From the NCBI RefSeq assembly GCF_000264995.1, contig NW_006767438.1:248001-312000 (forward strand): 64,000 nucleotides of DNA, given 5' to 3'. The notes under the pieces were generated by a model. The model was not told the DNA's origin, did not search any database, and saw nothing but the letters and a program-made list of their open reading frames with translations. The translations under genes and the position numbers were made by a program. The stretch comes from Punctularia strigosozonata HHB-11173 SS5 (taxonomy: Eukaryota > Basidiomycota > Agaricomycetes > Corticiales > Punctulariaceae). Below, piece by piece: positions 47,915 through 57,831 of the stretch (positions are counted from its first letter, which is position 1; each line of letters starts with the position of its first letter).

Positions 47915-50909
47915 ATGGTATCGAAGCCCACTGCTCACGCCCTTTCAAACTCTCGTAAGAACCCGTTCTCCAGGATGTTCACATCGACTAAGTAATCGCG
48001 AACACAGCCTTCTCCGATGACGAGTTGCGGGTGGTCGCCATCGTTCGTAGAATAGAAGACACGTCCACGTTGAAGGGCATGAAGTTAGCGATTGATAATG
48101 AAGATGCTCATCGCCTGCTGGACGAGCTACAACTGGTACGTCCCGGCATACGCAGTCATTTGTCCGCTGACGTGTGAATCAAGGCATTGGAGGCGATTCG
48201 AGACGGAACATTCCGAGTCCCTCACACGATCAACACGGACCCGTCCACGTTCCGACGGAGGGCGATTCGTTTATTGGTCAAATTATGCAAACGTTATGGT
48301 GCTATACCCCAGTCTTTGTTCCTCACTGGCGTAGAATGCTCGCAGAAGTTGGATCCGATATCCTCAGGTGGCTTCGCCGACATATTTGTAGGAAATTTGC
48401 TTTCCAAACGAGTGGCGTTGAAAAGAGTGCGATTGTACGCGTCGAACGACAAAGGGCATATCTTACAAGTAGCTTAATGCTCCCAAAGCCACTGATGGTC
48501 GCTAACCAACCGCTCCAGACGATCTGCCAAGAAGCCATTCTCTGGCGGCAATTCGATCACCCGAACATCGTTCCATTTCTGGGTGTAGATCGCCAAACAT
48601 TCGGAAATACGTACGCAATCGTCACGCCGTGGATGGAGAACGGCAACATGCTGCAATACATCAAGAAAAGGGAACTATCTCTCTATATGACCCTCCTATT
48701 GGTGATGTTATCCCTCATTCTATATCATCATGTAGTTCATATCAATCATCATACAGCTCGAAGACGCCTCGAGAGGTTTACACTACTTGCACGAGCACGA
48801 CTTCGTTCACGGAGATCTTCGTGCCGTAAGTTGTGTCGATCACTTGAATAACACGCATGTAGAATGACATGACCTTACCAGGCCAACGTTCTAGTCGATG
48901 ATAATCGGCGCGCATGCTTGACCGACTTCGGTCTCACTTTCGTCGACAACATCGCGTCTTTGAATGGATCAACGGTGACCGGCCACAACAACGCTCGATG
49001 GCTTCCGTTGGAGATGCTGAACGAGTCAGAGAATCGCCCTCAGTACCACACCGACGTATTTTCTTTCGGGAGAGTGATGCTAGAGGCAAGTCTGAACTGT
49101 GTACTTTGATGAACTCTAATTCATGCAGCTCAGGCTTGCACCCTGAGACCCCCATTCCCCTCGAAGACAGACGTGCAAGTCGCTTTTCATATCCTTTCAG
49201 GGCATGGGGTTGAAAGACCTACTTTCCACGACATTCCTGGCCGGGAAATCCCTGATTGGCTATGGAATCTCATGCAATGGTGCTGGAGCTCCGTTCCGAC
49301 AACAAGACCAACTGCGTACGACGTACTCAATTGCCTTGAGAGCTCCTCGGACCCAGTAAAACCTCGGTACAATGGCCTAGCAACACAGCCCGACGAACAC
49401 GACTATGACTCTTTGACGGAGGCATCCCGTGAACTCGCATCTTCCCCTTCTCCTCGCCATAATCGCTTCTCTCGCATTACCGCATCTGTGAGCAAGGCTC
49501 TCCGCACGGCACGTTCAAGGACCAAATCATCAGAAAGGTCAAGCCGCCCGGGAACACCCGTCCGTCGAGCGCCTTCTCGTGCACTCTCTCCCAGCTTTCG
49601 GCCGTCAACACCTCCCGTATTCTGCCCCCCTTCGTCATCGCGGCCGTCAACGCCAACGCAAGCCTCCCTTCCCTCTCGACAACAGAGCCGCATTCGCCGC
49701 CCCACCCTCCTTCAGCAGTCGCTGTCTCTCCCGGTCGACGCCGCAGGCTCAGTCCGCGACCTCACCAGGGAAGAGGCGATATATTACGGGCCACGAGCTT
49801 CATCCGCGCCTCCGATAGAACGTGCCCATACTCCCTCAAGTCGCTGCATCCCCTCTCCGGCGCAGTTCGCATCCTCAAAAGGCAGTGTTCGAAACGGGAT
49901 TCTCGCCCACCCCCGTGTGCTGGCTTACATGCGGGCCCACCGGGGAAGGTTCGATCTCCGATTCGGACCCTACATCCTCCTGGAGACTATCCATCGACAT
50001 GGCTCCTGGAAGGTCAAGTCCGCGTTGCACGGCGAGACGGGAAGGAAGGTCGCGATACGACTGGTCAAAAAGGCTGATCTGAAAAGCCCGACGTTTCGGC
50101 GAAGGGTAGAGCAAGAAGTGGATATACTCGGAGTACGGCTCTTTCTTCTCAGGTACAAAAGGCTATACTTATCAAGTATTCAGACGCTTGTGCACCCCAG
50201 CATTGTGGCCTTCCATGGGGTGGAGGAAACCGAGACGTTCGTCGGCCTGGCTCTCGACCACGACGATCCGCGGTCTTTGACCAGTCACGTCCTCGCGCGG
50301 GGATATCTCACGGCGCCAGAGGCGCGCAAGCTCTTCTCAGAGCTCATATCCGGCATCTGGTACATGCACCAGAAAAGGATCGTCCACGGCAACCTCACGC
50401 TCGAGAGCGTGGCCCTGAACAGCCACGGCGATATCACCATAGGCGACTTTAGCTCCGCCCTCGTCGTCAGCCACGGCGACGACCTCGTGCAGCCGCACGC
50501 GCGGACGCCGATCTACGCCGCGCCCGAGCTGGTCGCGACTAACGTGTGCCTCGGCGCCGTGGGCGACGTCTGGTCGTGCGGCGTCATCTTATACGCGATG
50601 CTCGCGGGGCGCCTGCCATGGAGCGACGGGCTGGAAGTGGACGTGAAGGCGGACGAGGAGGACGACGTGAAGCAGCTCTATCGGTTCATCGCGTGCGTGC
50701 CCGCCGTCTGCCCGGGACACGTGGAAGACGACGCGGAGGACCTGGTGCTGCGCATTCTCATCGCGAACCCGCTGAGGCGCGCGGATGTGCGAACGGTCAT
50801 GGAGCATCGCTGGCTAGAGCGGTCGAGGCGTCTTTTCGACAAGAGCGTCGAGGAATTGGAGAAGGCGGCTATGGAGCTGCGTCGTGTTCAGGCACGAGAG
50901 TGGGTATAG
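47915..50909 (+). CDS. Tandem kinase-pseudokinase protein, copy 1
   Basis: Eight exons (47915-47954, 48008-48135, 48184-48468, 48519-48701, 48757-48825, 48882-49085, 49134-50132, 50184-50909) join in phase to 877 residues. Residues 1-107 are helical with the family helix FRRRAIRLLVKLCKRYGA. Domain 1 (about 108-374, TKL-like): SSGGFADIF loop, VALK (K136), alpha-C CQEAILWRQFDHPN, FVHGDLRAANVLVDD (D232), LTDFGLTF (D250), WLPLEM in place of APE. A basic Ser/Pro/Arg linker (about 375-570) has RPSTP repeats. Domain 2 (about 575-860, CAMK/SNF1-like): VAIR (beta-3 Lys is R612), ARKLFSELISGIWYMHQKR, HGNLTLES (N706), GDFSS (DFS), YAAPEL, DVWSCGVILYAMLAGRLPW, MEHRWLERS. Domain 1 can be active; domain 2 is a pseudokinase. 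Intron 6 has a GC donor. No signal peptide or TM segment. Confidence 0.88.
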
Positions 50910-51901
50910 CAATGGGTATCGAAGCAAATAAGGAAGGCTATGTACGAGTATGTGCCGTTAGTTGTAGTTCGTTGCGCGGTCGTCAATGGGTTGCCAGACT
51001 GGTGATTGGTAGTCCAGCGACATGCGGCGCATTGAGTCCCTCGCTGTGAGAGACCTGTCCATCTTAGCCTCGTTTGGACGAGCGCCGGCGCCACTTCATC
51101 GATGGCGTGCGGTGGTGTCTCGAACCGACTCCAACGAAATAAGCAGGAACTACTGATGGACGAGCGGCCGTGTTCTGACCACTTCAGTGAAGTAGCATAT
51201 ATATGGGACGCTCGTCGCGCGCAGTCAGCTCCCTACACAATAGCATGGGACCCAAGTTGGCATCGGTGTATAAAAAGGATGTTCTCGGAGATCTCCCGGT
51301 CCCGCGATCATCGATGTTGTACCTTACACCCGCAACAGTTAACTCAAGTACCCAGCCCGCTATCAGACCGGAGGCATCATTGAACTCGAGAAGCTCGCGT
51401 CGGACTGCTGTGCTCCTCCGAGCCCTCGAGTCTGATGCAGTAGATGAGCCGTTAGTCGTTTTCACTGCGAATGTATATACTAACGCCCGTTCATTCCAGA
51501 AATACAAGGAAAACGCAGGCTCAGATTGATTGAACTTTACTAAAAACGGGAACGGCCAATCCGCGTCACATGCCCGGTGCTTACATCCTCATGCACTCAC
51601 AGCCCTGGCAAGCCCTCGAGAGCTGTGGAGAGACCTATACACTAGCGAACCCGTCGGGGCCACGTCTGGTTCGTGAGGTGACCCTCATCATCTTCACCTC
51701 ACAGCATGCACGGCAGGAAAACGTAAAAGGTTTTGACGTTTGACTTGGTCATCTCAATCTCCTGTCGCTTGCGAGGTTCTTGCGTGCGTCGTCTACTCTG
51801 CGCTCTGTCTTATCTACGACTCACGCTTCAGTCAAGCACGGATTTTGTTCTTCATACACACTTTAGCTGCACTCCGAGTCCGTGGTGTATCGCGGATCGT
51901 T
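50910..51901. other. Spacer between the tandem kinase genes
   Basis: About 1.0 kb containing copy 1's terminator and copy 2's promoter. A 108-codon open frame (51203-51529) shows no domain. I saw no direct repeats or transposon ends at the duplication borders. Confidence 0.4.
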
Positions 51902-54900
51902 ATGGTGCAAAATGTTGTCTCTCAAACCGTTCCGTGCTCTCGTGAGCACGCACCCAATGCATGCGAGCTGTTCGCACTAACTAACTGCACACAAAGCGTT
52001 TTCCGAAGAAGAATTGCAAATAATCACTATCATCCGCCGAACAGGGGATACTTCCAATTTCCAGCCCCTGGATTTAGCATCTGATCATGAAAGTCTCAAT
52101 CGCTTGCAGAATGAACTTCAGTTGGTGCGTGTTGACACCTATAACGCACGTTTGATGGCTCGCTAAGGCACCCATCAAGGCGCTGGACGCGATTCGAGCG
52201 GGGACATTCCGGATCCCTCACGCTGCCAAGACAGATGCATCTGTTTTTCGACGTCGTGCTATTCGTTTATTGGTGAAAATATCCAAGCGTTATGGTGCTA
52301 TGCCTCAGTCACTGTTTCTCACCGGCGTAGAGTGCTCGCAGAAGTTAGATCCTGTTTCGGCGGGTGGCTTTGCGGACATCTTTGTTGGTTATTTGCTCTC
52401 CAAGCAAGTGGCTTTGAAGAGGCTGCGGCTGTACACGTGCGACAACAGAGGGCATGCCTTACAAGTAATTGAATTCTCCAGGAGTATTAGTCTTTACTCA
52501 TCCAGCACGACAGACGATCTGTCAAGAAGCCATTCTTTGGCGCCAATTTGACCACCCGAACGTCGTGCCCTTCCTGGGAGTCGACCGCCAAACCTTTGAA
52601 GCTAGGTATGCAATTGTCACGCCATGGATGGAGAACGGAAATATGCTGGAATACATCCGGAGACAAGAATTACCATTCTACAGAATACTGCTCTTGGTCA
52701 GTTCTTCGTCCTATATTTTTTATATAGCTCATTGAAGATTACGAAGCTCGAAGAGGCCGCAAGGGGTTTACATTACTTGCACGAACATGAATTTGTTCAC
52801 GGAGATCTTCGTGCCGTAAGCAACATAGTCCGTCTGAAGAACTTGCCTTTCAAATATTATTACGTCGTGACCAGGCTAACGTCTTGATCGATGACTGCGG
52901 GCACGCGTGCCTGACTGACTTCGGCCTCACCTTCGTCGATCACATCGCGTCTTCGAACGGATCAAGCACGACAGCACATGGTAATGCTCGTTGGCTTCCC
53001 CTCGAGATGTTGAACGGATCACAGGATCGCCCCCAATGCAGTACCGACGTCTTCTCCTTTGGAAGAGTGATGCTGGAGGCAAGTCCGGAGTATATGTATC
53101 GACGAAATCTGATCTGTCTCAGGCTTGCACTTTACAACCCCCTTTCCCTTCTATCAAAAAAGATATACAAGTCATCGGGCATATACTTCAAGGGAATGAG
53201 GTTGAAAGGCCTACTGTTGACGGGGTTCCTAGTCAAGCAGTTCCCGATTGGCTGTGGAATCTTATGCTGTGGTGTTGGGAACCCGACCCGATGGCGAGGC
53301 CGATGGCATACGATGTACTCATCCGCCTTGGAGCCTCAAATTCTTCTAGCGCTACCAATCATAGAATAAACCGATCTCAATTCACTGTATCGGCAACACA
53401 GGTCAAGGAACATGACCATGACCCACCATCCGAAGGACCGCGCGAACCCGCCTCTCCTCCTACACCTCGCCACAGTCGATTCTCTCACATCGCAAGGTCT
53501 GTGAGCAAAGTTCTCCGCACCGCACGTTCGAGGACCATCTTATCAGAAAGATCAAGTCGCCCGGAGACACCCGTCTGTCGAACCCCTCCTCGTGCACTCT
53601 CCCCTAACTCCCAGTCCTCCACACCTCGTGTATGCTCCCCCCCTCCGTCCCCACGGCCATCAGCGCCGACACCGTATACAACTCGCTATCGACTACAGAG
53701 CCGCCAGTGCTGCCCTACTCTCCTACAACAGACGTTGTCTCTCCCGATCACCCCCGCACACCCCAACGGCGATGTCACGCGGGGGGAGGAAATGTTTAAC
53801 GCGCCGCGAGCTTCATCTGCACCCCCGAATCAAAGTCGCTTCGACCCCTGTTCGGCGCATTGTACATCGTCACCGTGCAATCACACCCATGGGGCACCGG
53901 GAGTTGTTCAAACTGGAATCCTTTCGCACCCCCTCGTGCTCGCATACATGCAGGCTCACCCTAGAAGGTTTGATCTCCGGTTTGGTCCTTATATAGTCCT
54001 CGAGACTATTCAACGACATGCCTGCTGGAAGGTCAAGTCCGCATTGCACGGCGCGACGGGCAAGAGAGTGACGATACGACTGGTAAAAAAGGCTGATTTG
54101 AAGAGTCCGACATTCCGGCATAGGATAGAACAAGAAGTGGATATACTTGTAGTATGGATCCCCCTTCCTCTCAGGTACAGACATGTGCTTATCAAGTGTT
54201 CAGACGCTCGTGCACCCTAGCATCGTGGCATTCCATGGGGTGGAGGAGACCGAGAAGTTCATCGGCCTTGCACTGGATCACGACGATCCGCAGTCTCTTA
54301 ACAGCTACATCCACGCGCAGTTCTACCTCACAGCGCCAGAGGCACGCAAACTCTTTTCGGAACTGATATCCGCCGTCTGGTATATGCACCAGAAGAAGGT
54401 GATCCACGGGAACCTCACGTTGGAAAGCGTCACCCTGAATGGGCATGGCAACCTCACCATAGGGGATTTCAGCTCGGCCCGCGTCGTCAGCCATGACAAC
54501 GACCTCGTGCAGCCGCACGCGCGGACGCCGATTTTCGCTGCTCCAGAGCTGATTGCGACTAACGTTTGCCTTGGCGCCGTGGGCGACATCTGGTCATGCG
54601 GCGTCATTCTGTACGCGATGCTGGTGGGACGGCTGCCGTGGGGCGATAGCTTAGTGGTCGTCGAGTCGGATGACGATGATATGAAGAAGTTATATGGGTT
54701 CATCTCGTCCGTGCCCGCCGTGTTCGCCAAGCACGTGGAGGACGGCGCTTGCGACCTCGTGTTGCGTATTTTGATCGCGGACCCGATGGGGCGGGCGGAT
54801 GTTCGGGCGGTCATGGAGCATCACTGGCTCGAACCGTCCAACCGTCTCTTCAACAAGAGTGTTCGTGACCTGGAGAATGCTGCGAGGGAGCTTCGCCGAG

Positions 54901-54908
54901 CGAGGTGA
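51902..54908 (+). CDS. Tandem kinase-pseudokinase protein, copy 2
   Basis: Paralogue of the preceding gene in the same orientation; exons 51902-51941, 51997-52124, 52180-52464, 52514-52696, 52747-52815, 52875-53078, 53123-54151, 54204-54908 give 880 residues. The first six exons have exactly the lengths seen in copy 1 (40, 128, 285, 183, 69, 204 nt). Domain 1 keeps VALK (K136), HGDLRA (D232) and LTDFGLTF (D250). The linker is the most diverged part. Domain 2 has the same three losses: VTIR (R622) for VAIK, HGN for HRD, DFS for DFG. The C-lobe (DIWSCGVILYAMLVGRLPW) is intact, so the fold is maintained. The GC-AG intron after VMLE (53079-53122) is conserved. Tandem duplication followed by linker divergence is the simple reading. 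Confidence 0.88.
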
Positions 54909-56297
54909 ATTGGGTTCAGCGATGGTCATTGTAGTGAACAATATTATGTACCATCATGGTAAGTCTTGAAGCATGACGACATAAGGTTCGATGATCGCCG
55001 GCACTTGCGCAAGTGTTATCCGGCAAGTGAGCCAAGGCTGTAAACCAGGATTGAGCACGAATGTCACTTGCGGCGCATTCAGTTCGAACGTCGTCGTGAT
55101 GGGAAACTGTTTTAGCCGTGTGTGGATGAGGGCCCAGCGCGCGCCACTTTTCCGGCGGCGCACAGTGACGCCAGCGTAACAACCCAACCAGGTTTTGTTG
55201 AAGGACAAACCGCCGTTGGCGCCATGTTTCGGTCACCCTGATGAAGCAGGTACACTAAGTGCAGAGGTACTTGTTAGTCGCAGTCCGAGGAGGTCCCACC
55301 TGGGGGGAATGTCTATTTGCAATTTGACTATGTTCTGCGAATGGGAACGCCCCGGCGGCTTGCGGCTATGCCGACGGGACGAGCTGCGCTTCGCCTGCAG
55401 CCACCTCACACTTCCATATCCAAGCTCCAGATGCCGTCAGATTGGCACCGGAATGGCAAGTGCATTGGCACACTCCCAGGTATGACCGCGCGTCCCCAAC
55501 AGAGGCAACGCGCCCGAGCTGGTGCGTGCACCACAGACCAAGTTGAGCTTTCTTTGCAACCGAACCCATACGTTCCGGAGAAATCGACTGCCCTCAGGCT
55601 GCGGATGTGCTCCGTTGCTTGAGAAAAGCGTGGTCGGATCGGTATGCGGTGTGCGGCGAGGACCCGCAAAGGCACAGAAGGTTCCCAGGTGCAGGAGAGG
55701 GTTTGCATTCAGCGGAGAGGTTGCCTGTGGACGCGGGATGGGTCGCGTGCAGGGGAGAACGTGCTGGCAGGTGACGGAAGCTCGTCCATGGCCCTCGCTT
55801 CCGTCGCTGGCGTCGGAGATACGGATCAGGCAACGCTTATGTTAGGGGTCGATCGAAATACCGCCGTGCGACCCCGCACTGGCTCCTCTTCCACACGGTA
55901 ACATCTTCTCGTCGCCGTCGCTGTGCCGTACGACGACCTCGTTAAGCGACTACAAAACGGTATGCCACTCGCGGTTAGCTTGACGCCCGTGTTTGTCTCT
56001 CCGCTCCTCCCCGGCGCTAAACGGACCGAGTGTAGCTTCACGGCTCGGTACTTCCCGCACGCCCGTCCTTGGACGTCCTCACATCTCGGTGCGTTCTGGC
56101 TCGCCTCCAGCCCGATGACCAGCGTCCTCGCGCGCCACTTGGGGGAGCACCGACGCCTTCTCTGCCCTTCTGCGTCGCTCGGTGCCCCCTAGTGACCGCG
56201 TATATATCGCGCACACTTGCCCCACCCGCTATGGCGTTCGCACGGTTCCCCGCTAACCTCACATCCAGGAACGTAATATCTCCATAGCTCCCTCCTC
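54909..56297. other. 1.4 kb intergenic region
   Basis: Between copy 2 of the tandem kinase and the UBL3-like gene. Several open frames of 80-110 codons on both strands overlap each other without domain content. No gene supported. The last 250 bp are C-rich and probably form the promoter of the following gene. Confidence 0.4.
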
Positions 56298-57351
56298 ATG
56301 GCCGACCCGGCCCCGGACATACTCGACATACCCTCCGAGCACCCACAACCCCCCTCTCCCTCTCCTCTGCCCTCCACGACGGCCCCGACGACGACCACAG
56401 CAACGCCAGGCCCGGCCCCGCCTGCATCCCCGAGCAAGCGCCAGGTGTCGATGTCGCTCCACCCGCCGGCGCAGATCCCGCTGCACCACTACGAGTCCCA
56501 GCCCGTGCTCAAGCCGGCGTCTCCGGAGATGCCACCCGGGCTCGGACAGAACGACGACCGCGCGAGGTGGTTGGGTACGGCGTCCACGCGGACGAGCTTC
56601 ACGAGGGTCGATCTCACCAGGGCGCCTACGCCGTCCGAGGACGATTCGGCGCCGGGTACGGGGAACGGGGCGGCGGGGAGCGTGGCGGAGGTCGAGGGTG
56701 GTGCGGGTGCAGGAGAAGGGGTGCAAGCTGAGCAGGAGGAGGAGGAGGAGGAGGTCGCGAAGGAGGAGGAGGTCGCCGTGCCGCAGACGCCGCAGACGCT
56801 GCTCACGTTCTTGCTCGTGTCCGGTCGGCGGAGGACGATGTCGTTCGAGCCGGAGACGACGGTGGGGAGGGTGAAGGAGCTCGTGTGGAATACGTGGCCG
56901 AGCGGTGAGCCCCGGCGATTGCACCATCTTTAACACCGTGTTGTCGATATGTTCGGCTTATGGAGCCGCTGTCAGATTGGCAAGACGAAAGACCGCCCGC
57001 GCCAGCACATCTGCGGATCCTGTACCTCGGCCGAGTGCTTCAAGACGACGATAGCCTCACCAGTACGTCCTTTCCCTCCTCTCCTTCTCATCCAAACGAG
57101 CTCAAAGCGGACTTACACGCGATCTTTGAACCCATTCAGAAGTCGGTCTTCCGTCACATACCCCGTCTTCTACCGCGTTGCCCGATCCGGCGCAAGTGCC
57201 GACGCCGACTATCGTCCACCTCTCCATCAGGCCCTTCGCGCCCCCGGCCGAGGACGATACCAAGAAGAAAAGACGCGGGATCGGCAGTATGGGCGGCGGT
57301 CCGGACGGCGAAGAGCGCGGTGCCGGATGCTGCGGGTGTGTTGTTTGCTGA
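56298..57351 (+). CDS. Membrane-anchored ubiquitin-like protein (UBL3/MUB type) with long disordered N-terminus
   Basis: Ubiquitin-fold protein attached to membranes by lipid. Exons 56298-56904, 56976-57062 and 57140-57351 join in phase to 301 residues. Residues 1-165 are Pro/Ser/Thr then Glu-rich (a run of seven Glu) and disordered. The UBL fold starts TLLTFLLVSGRRRTMSFEP, continues TTVGRVKELVWNTWPSDWQD, PAHLRILYLGRVLQDDDSL and ends TIVHLSIRPFAPP, matching the UBL3 family. A basic KKKRRG stretch precedes the C-terminus GAGCCGCVVC, a CaaX box (CVVC) for prenylation with extra Cys available for palmitoylation. Human UBL3 is about 120 residues, so the N-terminal extension is unusual though seen in fungi. 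Confidence 0.9.
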
Positions 57352-57831
57352 TACCGTGCACGCTTCCTCGATGGGGTGTGTATATACCATGGAGATGGAT
57401 GTGGATGTGGTGGTGGTGGCATGGTCGTATATGGGTCTGGATTTATTTCTCTGCTCTACACCTATTCACCGTTCTTTTTTTGCTTCCTTATTGCATCTGT
57501 AGTATACAGAGTCCATGTTCTGTTCTGCTCATAGCAACTCACAATCATCTCGTAATGATCGCCCCCTTCCTATCATGCAATACACGTCTCTCCTCTCTGC
57601 CACAACCGCGGCTTTCTCTCGCAAATCTCGCTGCTGTGATTGGCGCGGTCGAGTCTTATCACGTACTTAGGCGCTGGCTGTGGAGGGCTGCGTATATAAT
57701 GTTTCTCGGCGCAAACGAAGACCATGATCTCGCCCTGGGCCACTACTACCTGGACCACCTTCTCAGTTGTGCCCCCGATTCTCGGGCACTCCAGAGGAAA
57801 AGGCGTCGGAACTCGGCCCCGTCTCTGAATA
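57352..57831. other. Intergenic
   Basis: About 480 bp with a T/C-rich section (57420-57520). It should contain the UBL3-like 3' UTR and the promoter of the next kinase. No gene supported. Confidence 0.4.

Noticed and set aside
56259-56936. 225-codon Arg-rich minus-strand frame opposite the UBL3-like gene
   Set aside because: Antisense shadow of the Pro/Glu-rich N-terminal coding region; composition explains the open frame.
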